Assembly: GCF_042681025.1 (NCBI RefSeq)
Contig: NZ_JBHUER010000007.1
Location: 1 to 64,000, forward strand
Origin: Methylopila henanensis
GTDB lineage: Bacteria; Pseudomonadota; Alphaproteobacteria; Rhizobiales; Methylopilaceae
DNA: 64,000 bases
Reading direction: 5' to 3'
This document shows positions 52,508 through 60,943 of the stretch, piece by piece. The translations under genes and the position numbers were made by a program. The notes under the pieces are model-generated. The model ran no database searches, was not told the DNA's origin, and worked only from the letters and a program-made list of their open reading frames with translations. The number at the start of each line of letters is the position of its first letter. Within the stretch, counting starts at the first letter, position 1.

Positions 52508-55156
52508 TCAGAACGTCGCCGTCATCGACGCGTAGAAGGTCCGGCCGGGACCCGGCTGCAGGACGAGCCCTAACGGGTCGACGTAGTATTTGTCGGTGAG
52601 GTTCTCGACGCGGAAATCCGCGGTCAGATACTTGTTGATCTTGTATTGCGCGAAAACGTCCACGAGCGTGTAGGCTTTCCAGTCCACCAGCGCGATGAAC
52701 GTGCTCGCACCCTGGGCCGTGGCGTCGCCATGGCCGATGGCGCGCGGCCCGACATGGGACAGACGGCCGCCGACCGTGAGCGTCTCCCAGAACTTCTGGG
52801 ACGCCGTCAGCGACAGTGAATACTCGGGCGGCACTTGGTTCGTGGAGTAGTCGGCGTAGAGCGACTTCTCCCCGCATGCGCCGGCGGTGCGACAGAACTC
52901 GACGTTCAGATAGTAGTTCGCGGTGAGCTCCGCGGTGAAATCGTGCACTTCATACTTGCCGGAGAACTCCAGGCCCGAGAATCGCGCACGATCGATGTTG
53001 TGGATCTGCATGCCCCACCACCCTTCGGGGGCCTGACGCCATTCGCGCGAGATGTAATCCTTCACGTCCCAGTTGAAGTAGCTGAGCTTGACCATGCCCT
53101 TGTCGCCGTCCGCGAAAAGGCCGTCACGGACGAGGTTGGCGCCGACCTCCCAGTTTCGGGACCGCTCGGGCTTCACTGCCGCATTGACCCCCATGGTGAA
53201 CGCCGACACCGATTCCATGATGCTCGGCGCGCGCAGCGCGCTCGAGTAGTTCACGAAAAGCTGCGCGCCCTTGATCGGCTCCACCGTCACGCCGACCGAC
53301 GGGCTGAAGCCGCCGTCGCTCAGCTTCGCGTCATAGTCGTAGTCTCGAGGGAGGTAAGGGTCGTTCCGGTCCTCCGACCAGAAATGCGAGTAGCGCAGGC
53401 CCCCGTTGAACGTCAGCCAATCGAGCGGCTTCCAGGCGGACTTCACGAAGCCTGCGCCTTCGTGCCGACGCCCGTCGCGGTAGTCGAGCCAAGTCTCCGC
53501 CTCACGCGTCCCGGGGCTCGGCCGCGTGTCCTCGCCGCGGTAGGAAAGCCCATAGGTGACGTCCACGGATCCGAAGGACGACAACGGCAGAACCGAGGTG
53601 TTGGTCACTTCCGACCCCCACATGTCCGTGTTCGATCCGGCGCGGAAATCACCCTTCTTCGGCGGCAGGAACCCGGTGCGCAGCGGATTGCGCAGATCAA
53701 GCCGGCTCCACCACAGGTTCGCCTTGAGGTTGATCAGGTCGTTGTCGTCAGGGTTCCAGCGGTAGCGCAGCGTCCCGGTGTCGAGGTCGGAGCCGGAGGT
53801 CTGCGCCTGCTGGACCGCCTGCCCGCGGTCGTCGGTCAGGCGCGAGGCGATGCGGTCGCCCGCTTCCCCGCGGAAGCCGGTGTAGCCGAGCTGCAGGCTC
53901 TGCCCGTCGCCGAAGCGAAGCGTGCCCTTCGCGATCCAGGACATCGTTTCGAGCTGGGTGTTCAGCACCTCCTCGCCCTTGCGGTAGTTCGCGATGCCGC
54001 CGTTCTCCACATACTCAGGCCAGTCCTGGCAGTAACCGACGGAGTTGCAGATTCGGCGCGGCCCGACGTTGACGGGCTTCGCGCCGGGACCGTTCTCGCC
54101 CGCGAAGTAATTGCCCTGCTTGCGATAGGCGAAGCCGGCGACAAGGTCGTAATTCTCCTGCTTGACGGCCGCCACCGCGCTGCCGGAGCCGCTGGCGGGC
54201 TCCAGGAAGGCAGGGCGATCCATGCCGTCCGACGACGGCGTCGTGACCGTCGAGCCGGGCAGTCTCGGCCAGCCGTAGCCGGCGACGGAGCCGGCGTTCG
54301 GCTTGGTGGTGTTGGTCCCGAAGCCGCCCTTCACCCGGACGCCGTAGTCACGTCCTTCCTGGACGATGTCGCCGGCGTCCAGCGTCCGCATGGAGACCGT
54401 GCCGGCGGTTCCGAACGACGCGACGTCCGCACCCTTCAGGATGTCGACGCTCGCGAGCAGATCCGGATCCACGAAGGTGCGGTTCGAGACGCCCTGATAT
54501 CCCTGATAGACGGTCACCGCGTTCTCCGCGCCGTCCACGGTCACCGCGACGCGGCCCATGCCCTGCATGCCGCGGATGTTCACGTCGATCGACCCCGCGC
54601 CGTTGCGGGCCTCGCCAGACATCACGCCGGGCGTGCCGCGGAAGATGTCGGCGGGGCTCGAGCCGCGGAACCGCTCGATCGTCTCGGCTGAAATGTGCGC
54701 GGTCGGCGCCGGCGTCACGTAAGGCGCGTCCGCCGGCGCGACCCCTCCAGCGCCCGTCACCTGGATGGGATTGAGCACCAGCGAGCCGTCGGCGTCGGGG
54801 GCGTCGTCCGCGGAGGCCGCCGAAGATGTGATGACGGCCGTCCGGGCCGATGTGAGCTGATAGGTTAGCCCCGTCCCGGCGAGCAGCCGGCGCAAGGCTG
54901 CGTCCGGGGTCGCGGCGCCGGTCAGACCGGCGGTGGTCTTGCCGGCGGCGAGATCGGGCCGGTAGGCGAGCTGAAGACCGGCCTGGCGCCCGTAAGAAGC
55001 AAGCGCGTCGCCGAGACGGCCGGCCGGGATCGCGAACGGACGTTCGGGCGCGCCCTGCGCCTTGGCGTCCATGGGGGCCACCAGCGCCGCCCCCGCCAGC
55101 AAGCTCGCCGCGAGGCGCGCAGCGACGTCCCGTCCGTTCCGATGTCCCGATGTCAC
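52508..55156 (-). CDS. TonB-dependent heme/hemoprotein receptor with N-terminal signalling domain
   Basis: The 882-residue outer-membrane receptor has a signal peptide (about 1-33). An STN domain follows at about 38-112 (FAIPAGRLGDALASYGRQAGLQLAY), which contacts the anti-sigma factor, and then the plug (ADIFRGTPGVMSGEARNGAGSIDVNIRGMQGMGRV; DILKGADVASFGTAGTVSMRTLD). The barrel ends in RTFYASMTATF. The plug with NIRGMQGMGRVAVTVDG is of the hemoglobin/transferrin/HasR group. Together with the neighbouring heme oxygenase this points to heme as the ligand. The STN domain matches the upstream fecI-fecR pair. Confidence 0.92.
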   Translation of the reverse strand: MTSGHRNGRDVAARLAASLLAGAALVAPMDAKAQGAPERPFAIPAGRLGDALASYGRQAGLQLAYRPDLAAGKTTAGLTGAATPDAALRRLLAGTGLTYQLTSARTAVITSSAASADDAPDADGSLVLNPIQVTGAGGVAPADAPYVTPAPTAHISAETIERFRGSSPADIFRGTPGVMSGEARNGAGSIDVNIRGMQGMGRVAVTVDGAENAVTVYQGYQGVSNRTFVDPDLLASVDILKGADVASFGTAGTVSMRTLDAGDIVQEGRDYGVRVKGGFGTNTTKPNAGSVAGYGWPRLPGSTVTTPSSDGMDRPAFLEPASGSGSAVAAVKQENYDLVAGFAYRKQGNYFAGENGPGAKPVNVGPRRICNSVGYCQDWPEYVENGGIANYRKGEEVLNTQLETMSWIAKGTLRFGDGQSLQLGYTGFRGEAGDRIASRLTDDRGQAVQQAQTSGSDLDTGTLRYRWNPDDNDLINLKANLWWSRLDLRNPLRTGFLPPKKGDFRAGSNTDMWGSEVTNTSVLPLSSFGSVDVTYGLSYRGEDTRPSPGTREAETWLDYRDGRRHEGAGFVKSAWKPLDWLTFNGGLRYSHFWSEDRNDPYLPRDYDYDAKLSDGGFSPSVGVTVEPIKGAQLFVNYSSALRAPSIMESVSAFTMGVNAAVKPERSRNWEVGANLVRDGLFADGDKGMVKLSYFNWDVKDYISREWRQAPEGWWGMQIHNIDRARFSGLEFSGKYEVHDFTAELTANYYLNVEFCRTAGACGEKSLYADYSTNQVPPEYSLSLTASQKFWETLTVGGRLSHVGPRAIGHGDATAQGASTFIALVDWKAYTLVDVFAQYKINKYLTADFRVENLTDKYYVDPLGLVLQPGPGRTFYASMTATF

Positions 55157-55273
55157 GCCCGTCGTCCCCGATGACTGATCGCTCGACGGACCGGCGCGCC
55201 TGCGTCCGATCCGTCCCCGCTTTCGAGAACGAACGGCGCTTCGGAATTTCCTGCGTGAATGAGCTCCGCCGGC

Positions 55274-56200
55274 TCAGAAGCGGGACAGCACAACGAGCCA
55301 GGGGGTGACGGCGCGCGCCGATCCGCCGAGCGGCGCGACCGCCGCGGCGAGCGCGTCGAGCGGCGAGGCCGGGTCGAACACGCCGCTGATCCGCTCGCCG
55401 CCGAGGGTCGTGTCCGCGATGACCACGCGCGCGGCGCTCCAGCGCGCCACACGCGCGGCGACGGAGGCCAGGGTGTCGCTGTCCGCGAAGATCAGCCCCT
55501 GGCGCCAGGCGGCGATCCGGTCGACGGGCGTCCGCCCCCGCTCCACGCGGCCGTCGGCGCCCAGCGCGCACCACTCTCCCGGTCCGAGGCGGAGGGCGGC
55601 GGGCGCCTCGACCAGCCCACGCTCCACGGCGACGGTGACGACGCCCGCCTCTTCCCGGATCTCGAAAGCCGCGCCCGCGGTCGATGCCTTGACCCCGGCC
55701 GCGGCGGCGACGAAGGACCGGGCGCCGGCGGCGGGCTCGAAATAGGCCATGCCGCGGAGCAGCTCGACCGACCGGCGGGTCTCGGAGAAACCGTAGCGCA
55801 GCGCGGTCTCGGGGCCGAGCTCCGCCGGCGATCCGTCCGGCAGGGTGACCTGACGGCGCTCCGCGACGCCGGTCGTCACGTCGGCGCGCGCCCGGACGAT
55901 GGCGCCGGGGAGAACGACGGCCCCGATGGCCCCGGCCGCGAGCGCCGCTCCGCCGCCGGCAAGCACGCGGCGGCGCGACAGGGCGCGAGGCTGCGGCGCG
56001 CTGCGGGCGGCGAGCGCCTTGCCTCCGAGCTCGTGCAGGCGGATCGCTTCGGCCCAGACCCGGCGGTGGTCCCCGCTGCGCGCGAGCCACCGCTCCGCGG
56101 TCTCGCGCGCGACAGGATTGTCGGGATCGGCCTGAAGCCGGAGCAGCAGATCAAGCGCCTCGCTCCAAAGGCCGTCGTCGTCCCGCGGTCGCTCCGCCAT
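55274..56200 (-). CDS. fecR: FecR-family anti-sigma factor/signal transducer
   Basis: The 308-residue membrane protein has a cytoplasmic N-terminal DUF4880 domain (about 8-60: LLRLQADPDNPVARETAERWLARSGDHRRVWAE), a membrane segment (about 78-98) and a periplasmic FecR domain (about 110-210; RQVTLPDGSPAELGPETALRY). The C-terminal part resembles a short STN-like fold that binds the receptor. It holds FecI inactive until the receptor is loaded. It follows fecI with a 115-nt gap. Confidence 0.92.
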   Translation of the reverse strand: MAERPRDDDGLWSEALDLLLRLQADPDNPVARETAERWLARSGDHRRVWAEAIRLHELGGKALAARSAPQPRALSRRRVLAGGGAALAAGAIGAVVLPGAIVRARADVTTGVAERRQVTLPDGSPAELGPETALRYGFSETRRSVELLRGMAYFEPAAGARSFVAAAAGVKASTAGAAFEIREEAGVVTVAVERGLVEAPAALRLGPGEWCALGADGRVERGRTPVDRIAAWRQGLIFADSDTLASVAARVARWSAARVVIADTTLGGERISGVFDPASPLDALAAAVAPLGGSARAVTPWLVVLSRF

Positions 56201-56291
56201 CCTCGATCCGGCTCGCTCAAGGCCTCAGGCGCGCACGGCGCCGCCCGGTCACTTACACTAACGAGAACGAGCGAAGAATGCGTATTTCCCG

Positions 56292-56307
56292 TTTCGACGC
56301 GTCGAAA
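56292..56307. repeat. 16-bp perfect palindrome between fecI and fecR
   Basis: TTTCGACGCGTCGAAA is fully self-complementary and lies 9 nt after the fecI stop (minus strand). It may be a protein-binding site in the fecI-fecR gap, or a weak stem in the RNA. Confidence 0.45.
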
Positions 56308-56315
56308 GACGGCGA

Positions 56316-56834
56316 TCACGCGCCGTTGGAGGCCCTGTCGCGAAGGCGGGCGTAAGCCTCCTTCACCAGCGCTCCGGCCCGGGAGGTGGAGAGGCCGAGC
56401 TCGCGCCCGACCTCGGCGAGGCTGAGGCCCTGCATGCGGTTGAGCTCGAAAGCCCGGCGGGTGCGCTCCGGCAGTTCGTCGAGGGCCGCCATCGCAAGCG
56501 CGAGGCGCTGCCGGTCGTCCAGGCGTCGCTCGGGCGAGGGCTCCGGATCCGCCGCAAGCGCCAGCGCCTCCGGCGGAATGGAGGCGAACGGCGCGATGCG
56601 CTCCCGCCGGGCCGCGTCGAGCGCGAGGTTGCGGGCGACCGTGGCGAGATAGCCCTCCGGCCGATCGTCCTGGCGCGCGTGCGGCGTCTCGCCGGTCGAA
56701 GCGGTCATGAGGCGCACGAAGGCGTCCTGGACGACGTCGCTGGCCGCGTCCGGCGACAATCCGCGCCGCACGAGGCCATAGCTTATCGCCTTGGCGCTTT
56801 GGCGAAACAGCGCCTCGAGGTTCCAGCGGCGCAT
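56316..56834 (-). CDS. fecI: FecI-type ECF sigma factor
   Basis: The 172-residue protein has sigma region 2 (FRQSAKAISYGLVRRGLSPDAASDVVQDAFVRLM; PEGYLATVARNLALDAARRE) and region 4 (LDELPERTRRAFELNRMQGLSLAEVGRELGLSTSRAGALVKEAY). It directs RNA polymerase to the heme receptor promoter. I chose the ATG at 56834; a TTG at 56855 would add 7 residues. It is the first gene of the operon fecI-fecR-receptor-heme oxygenase-tonB. Confidence 0.93.
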   Translation of the reverse strand: MRRWNLEALFRQSAKAISYGLVRRGLSPDAASDVVQDAFVRLMTASTGETPHARQDDRPEGYLATVARNLALDAARRERIAPFASIPPEALALAADPEPSPERRLDDRQRLALAMAALDELPERTRRAFELNRMQGLSLAEVGRELGLSTSRAGALVKEAYARLRDRASNGA

Positions 56835-56870
56835 GACCGATCCAGCATTCGTCAACAGGGCGCTTGACGC

Positions 56871-56935
56871 CTACCATGCAAATTCAAAATTACTAAGCAA
56901 ATTCAGTACTTTATACTTTTTCTAAAGCGACTGTG
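56871..56935. promoter_or_regulatory. AT-rich island upstream of fecI
   Basis: This stretch (CAAATTCAAAATTACTAAGC and following, to TTTTCTAAAGCG) is very AT-rich in a GC-rich window and lies 37-101 nt upstream of the fecI start. On the minus strand it reads AGAAAAAGTATAAAGT, which could include a -10 element (TATAAA). It probably contains the iron-controlled fecI promoter; Fur, Irr or RirA sites cannot be told apart by eye. Confidence 0.5.
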
Positions 56936-57088
56936 GGGCCGCCCGTTCCGCTCCGCTGTCCCGCGCCAAGCCTCACCGGTCGTCCGCGGTTCGCAAACAA
57001 CCTCACCCGCCACTGCGCGTATGGCCTCTTCCGGGTGGTTCGTTGACAGTCCGCTTTGATCGAGGACAGGAGCAAAGCGGACGGGCGG

Positions 57089-57736
57089 ATGCGTGAAGGT
57101 TTGGCTGCCGTGAAAGAGATCTTCGTGGTGACCCACACCGAGGCCACCCATCACCTGGAGAACAAGGTTGGAGGTTGGTACGACAGCGACTTGACCGATC
57201 GCGGCTTGCGAGAGGCGGATACCGTCGCCGAACGCCTTGCGACAATGATCCGTCCAGGTGACGTCGAAATCTACAGTTCTGACCTGCGACGTGCGTCTCA
57301 GACTGCGGCTGCAATCGCCAAGCGTTTGGCTCAGACGACGCGGGAGACCTCGGCCCTGCGGGAAATCAACTACGGGGTCGCAGGCGGCAAACCCCAGGAA
57401 TGGCTGGATTCACGTTATGCTCCGGCGCCGGATGACAATCGGCTCGACCATGACTGCGGTATTGAAGGCGCCGAGACACGACGCGACGTCGCAAAGCGAG
57501 TGTTTCCTTTTGTCGATGAAATTGTCGGACGTCGGTGCGAGACACAGATCATCGTGACGCACGGCCTTACGCTTAGCATGGTCGTCGCGGCATGGATGAA
57601 AATCCCTATCGACGCGGCAGGTTTCGTGTCTTTCCCCGTTAAATCGGGAAGCATAACCCGGCTCAGGCAGGACGATTTTTTCCGCAACCGCGCGGTGCTC
57701 TCCGTCGGGGACGTGGCCCATTTCTCCGGAATTTGA
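57089..57736 (+). CDS. Histidine phosphatase superfamily protein
   Basis: The 215-residue protein has the phosphoglycerate-mutase-like fold. The usual RHG motif is replaced by THTEATHH near the N-terminus (IFVVTHTEATHHLENKVGGWYDSDLTDRGLREADTVAERL). The second catalytic His is in IIVTHGLTLSMVV, and YSSDLRRASQTAAAIA matches the family. The substrate is unknown. The base composition is less GC-rich than its neighbours, which suggests a different origin. An upstream TTG at 57056 is an alternative start. Confidence 0.8.
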   Translation: MREGLAAVKEIFVVTHTEATHHLENKVGGWYDSDLTDRGLREADTVAERLATMIRPGDVEIYSSDLRRASQTAAAIAKRLAQTTRETSALREINYGVAGGKPQEWLDSRYAPAPDDNRLDHDCGIEGAETRRDVAKRVFPFVDEIVGRRCETQIIVTHGLTLSMVVAAWMKIPIDAAGFVSFPVKSGSITRLRQDDFFRNRAVLSVGDVAHFSGI

Positions 57737-57959
57737 CGGTTGCGATGTGCTGGCGGAAGTCGGGCTCGGCGCCGCCACGGCTTCCCAATGCCGCCCTCCG
57801 GTCGCCGGGCCGCGCTCGCAGACTGGAACTGTATCAATTCTTGTCAAAGGCGGCGCCTGACACGTTTCGCGACATCTTTTTTTGCGGAGGGCATGGTTCT
57901 GCGACAGCGCGAACCTAGCCTGCGGTCCCGTCGCACCGGGTTCAAAGGGAGGTTCAGCC

Positions 57960-58418
57960 ATGACTCGATTGACCGTTAACGGCCGCGTCGAGGAGGTCGA
58001 GGCCGAACCCGACACGCCGCTCCTGTGGGTTCTGCGCGAGCAGCTCGGCATGACGGGCACGAAGTTCGGCTGCGGCATCGCCCAGTGCGGCGCCTGCACC
58101 GTGCACATCGACGGCGTGGCGACTCGCTCCTGCGTCACGCCGGTGTCTTCCATCGAGGAAAGCCAGAAGATCGTCACGATCGAGGGGCTCTCGCCCGACG
58201 GCTCCCATCCGGTGCAGAAGGCGTGGCTGGCGCTCGACGTGCCGCAATGCGGCTACTGCCAGACCGGCATGATCATGGCCGTCGCCAGCCTCCTGGAGAC
58301 CAATCCGCGGCCGAGCGACGAGGACATCAACGCCGAGATCACCAATATCTGCCGCTGCGGCACCTACAACCGCGTCCGCGCCGCCATCCACATGGCGGCG
58401 GACGAGAAGGCGGGCTGA
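57960..58418 (+). CDS. iorA: Isoquinoline 1-oxidoreductase-like alpha subunit, 2[2Fe-2S]
   Basis: The 152-residue protein has two [2Fe-2S] domains: the plant-ferredoxin-type motif CGIAQCGACTV (residues about 40-50) and the helical domain with CGYCQTGMIM and CRCGTYNRVRAAI. It transfers electrons from the molybdenum subunit encoded next. RBS GGGAGG precedes the ATG. The protein has no signal peptide, so it would be co-exported with the Tat-carrying partner, as is usual for IorAB. The 223-bp spacer before it holds a T7 run but no clear promoter. Confidence 0.9.
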   Translation: MTRLTVNGRVEEVEAEPDTPLLWVLREQLGMTGTKFGCGIAQCGACTVHIDGVATRSCVTPVSSIEESQKIVTIEGLSPDGSHPVQKAWLALDVPQCGYCQTGMIMAVASLLETNPRPSDEDINAEITNICRCGTYNRVRAAIHMAADEKAG

Positions 58419-58427
58419 GGGGCGGAC

Positions 58428-60629
58428 ATGACGATCGCACAGAGAGTTCCCGACGTATCCCGCCGCAACTTCCTCGCCGGCTCGGCCGCCGCGCTCGGCG
58501 GCCTGTCGCTCGGCTTCCACATCCCCTTCACGGGCGGCGCGCTGGCTCAGGACGCGGCGGCGAACCTGCCGCCTGAGATCAACGCCTGGGTGGTGGTGAA
58601 GCCGGACGACGCCGTCGTCATCCGCGTCGCCCGCTCGGAGATGGGCCAGGGCACGCTCACCGGCCTCGCCCAGTTGGTGGCCGAAGAGCTGGAGTGCGAC
58701 TGGTCGAAGGTGACGACCGAGTACCCCACGCCGGGAGAGAATCTCAAACGCAACCGCGTCTGGGGCAGCTACTCCACCGGCGGCTCGCGCGGCATCCGGG
58801 ATTCGCACGACTATGTCCGCAAGGGCGGCGCAGCCGCGCGCGAGATGCTGATCGCCGCCGCCGCCGCGCAGTGGAACGCGCCGGCGGGCGAATGCTCCGC
58901 GGCCAACAGCGTCATCACCCACGGCCCGAGCGGGCGCACGCTGCGCTTCGGCGAGGTGGCGGAAGCGGCCGGCAAGCTGACGCCGCCCGCCGACGTCAAG
59001 CTCAAGGATCCGAAGGACTGGAAGATCGCCGGCAAGCCGCTGGCGCGCCTCGACACGGTGGACAAGCTCACCGGCAAACAGGTCTACGGCGCCGACCTCA
59101 AGTTGCCGGGCATGCTGAACGCCGCCGTCAAGGCCTGCCCGATCTTCGGCGGCACGGTGGCGAGCTTCGACGCCGCCGCGGTCGAGAAGATGCCGGGCGT
59201 GAAGAAGGTGGTGAAGGTCGACGACACCGCCGTCGCCGTCGTCGCCGACACTTGGTGGCGCGCCAAGACCGCGCTCGACGCGCTCCCCATCACTTGGAAC
59301 GAGGGGCCGAACGCCGGTCTCTCGTCCGCCTCGATCGCCGAGACGCTGCGCGAAGGCCTCGACGCCGCCGAAGCCTTCGTCGGCAACCGGCAGGGCGACG
59401 CCAAGGCCGAGCTCGCCAAGGGCGCGCCGGCGGGCGGCAGGATCGTCACCGCCAGCTACGCTTTCCCTTACCAGAACCACGCCACCATGGAGCCGATGAA
59501 CGCGACGGCGCTCTACACGCCCGAGAAGTGCGAGGTGTGGGTGCCGACGCAGAACGGCGAGTCGAGCCTCGCGGCGGTGGCGGAAGCCTCCGGCCTGCCG
59601 GTCGGCCAGTGCGAGGTCTACAAGATTCATCTCGGCGGCGGCTTCGGCCGGCGCGGCAACTTCCAGGACTATGTCCGCCAGGCGGTGAGCATCGCCAAGC
59701 AGATGCCCGGCACGCCGGTGAAGCTTCTGTGGTCGCGCGAGGAGGACATGCTCCACGGCAACTACCACCCGACGACGCAGGCCAAGCTGACCGCCGCCCT
59801 CGACGCGCAGGGCAATGTGACGGCGATGCATATGCGCATCTCCGGCCAGTCCATTCTCGCGGCGGTGCGGCCGGAAGGCATGCAGGGCGGCATGGACCCG
59901 GTGGTGTTCCAGGGGCTGACGGCGAACTTGCCGGAGGGCCACTTCGGCTACACCGTGCCGAACCTGCTGATCGACCACGCCATGCGCAACCCGCCGATCC
60001 CGCCGGGATTCTGGCGCGGGGTGAACCTCAACCAGAACGCCATCTACGTCGAATGCTTCATCGACGAGATGGCGCATGCCGCCGGCGTCGAACCCCTCGC
60101 CTTCCGCCGCCGGCTGATGGCGAACCATCCCAGGCACCTCGCGGTGTTGGAGGCCGCCGCCAAGGGCATCGGCTGGGACACGCCGCCGGCGCAGGGGCGC
60201 GGGCGCGGCCTCGCGCAGATCATGGGCTTCGGCTCCTATGTCGCCGCCGCCGCCGAGGTGTCGGTGACCAATGGCGAGCTCACCGTCCACCGCATCGTCG
60301 CCGCCACCGATCCCGGCCACGCCGTCAACCCGGCGCAGATCGAGCGGCAGGTCGAAGGCTCCTTCGTCTACGGGCTCTCCGCCTGCCTCTATGGCGAGTG
60401 CACGGTGAAGGGCGGGCGCATGGAGCAGGAGAACTTCGACACCTATGAGGTGATGCGCCTCGCGCAGATGCCCGCGGTCGAGACCATCATCCTGCCCTCG
60501 GGCGGCTTCTGGGGCGGGGTCGGCGAGCCGACCATCGCGGTGGCCGGCCCGGCGGTGCTCAACGCGCTCTTTGCGGCGACGGGAAAGCGCTACCGTACGC
60601 TGCCGCTCAAGAACCACGAACTGAGCTGA
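58428..60629 (+). CDS. iorB: Isoquinoline 1-oxidoreductase-like beta subunit, molybdopterin-binding hydroxylase
   Basis: The 733-residue protein has a twin-arginine signal (SRRNFLAGSAAALGGLSLGF, residues about 11-30). The molybdenum-hydroxylase body has ARSEMGQGTLTGLAQLVAEELECDW, LGGGFGRRGNFQDYVRQAV, and the catalytic Glu in GGVGEPTIAVAGPAVLNA. It would hydroxylate a carbon with water as oxygen donor, in the periplasm. Its partners are IorA and, probably, the cytochrome c encoded next. The clustering with sox genes suggests a sulfur-containing or small carbonyl-type substrate rather than isoquinoline; this is inference. Confidence 0.9.
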   Translation: MTIAQRVPDVSRRNFLAGSAAALGGLSLGFHIPFTGGALAQDAAANLPPEINAWVVVKPDDAVVIRVARSEMGQGTLTGLAQLVAEELECDWSKVTTEYPTPGENLKRNRVWGSYSTGGSRGIRDSHDYVRKGGAAAREMLIAAAAAQWNAPAGECSAANSVITHGPSGRTLRFGEVAEAAGKLTPPADVKLKDPKDWKIAGKPLARLDTVDKLTGKQVYGADLKLPGMLNAAVKACPIFGGTVASFDAAAVEKMPGVKKVVKVDDTAVAVVADTWWRAKTALDALPITWNEGPNAGLSSASIAETLREGLDAAEAFVGNRQGDAKAELAKGAPAGGRIVTASYAFPYQNHATMEPMNATALYTPEKCEVWVPTQNGESSLAAVAEASGLPVGQCEVYKIHLGGGFGRRGNFQDYVRQAVSIAKQMPGTPVKLLWSREEDMLHGNYHPTTQAKLTAALDAQGNVTAMHMRISGQSILAAVRPEGMQGGMDPVVFQGLTANLPEGHFGYTVPNLLIDHAMRNPPIPPGFWRGVNLNQNAIYVECFIDEMAHAAGVEPLAFRRRLMANHPRHLAVLEAAAKGIGWDTPPAQGRGRGLAQIMGFGSYVAAAAEVSVTNGELTVHRIVAATDPGHAVNPAQIERQVEGSFVYGLSACLYGECTVKGGRMEQENFDTYEVMRLAQMPAVETIILPSGGFWGGVGEPTIAVAGPAVLNALFAATGKRYRTLPLKNHELS

Positions 60630-60943
60630 TGCGCCTTATGCTTTTACTGCTGCCGGCGCTGTGGGCGGCCATGCCCACGGCGCCGGCGGAGGCCGCGCCG
60701 CCGCGCGGGGCCGCCTCCTGCGCCGGCTGCCATCCGCGGACCGCCGGGCGCGGGCCGATTCCGAGTTTGAACGGACAGCCGTCGGAGCAGATCGTCTCGC
60801 AGATGACGGCCTTCCGCAGCGGCGAGCGCGCGTCCACCGTGATGTCGCGCATCGCCAAAGGGTTCAGCGATGAAGAAATCCGCGCCATCGCCGACTATTT
60901 CGCCGCCGCCGCCGCAGCGTCTCCTGCCCCCGCTCAGCCGTAG
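60629..60943 (+). CDS. Periplasmic cytochrome c (FccA-like)
   Basis: The 104-residue protein has a signal peptide (1-22) and one heme site C31-A-G-C34-H35, with Met72 (STVMSRIAKGFSDEEI) as likely axial ligand. This part closely resembles the FccA cytochrome subunit of flavocytochrome c. The start overlaps the iorB stop (TGATG), and the 3' end overlaps the next gene by 74 nt. It may accept electrons from the molybdenum enzyme, the flavoprotein or both. Confidence 0.87.
   Translation: MRLMLLLLPALWAAMPTAPAEAAPPRGAASCAGCHPRTAGRGPIPSLNGQPSEQIVSQMTAFRSGERASTVMSRIAKGFSDEEIRAIADYFAAAAAASPAPAQP

Noticed and set aside
57954..60617. 887-residue minus-strand reading frame opposite iorAB
   Set aside because: It is the antisense shadow of two clearly conserved genes. 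Its composition (Arg/Val/His/Leu/Asp-rich, no motifs) is that of high-GC complementary frames.
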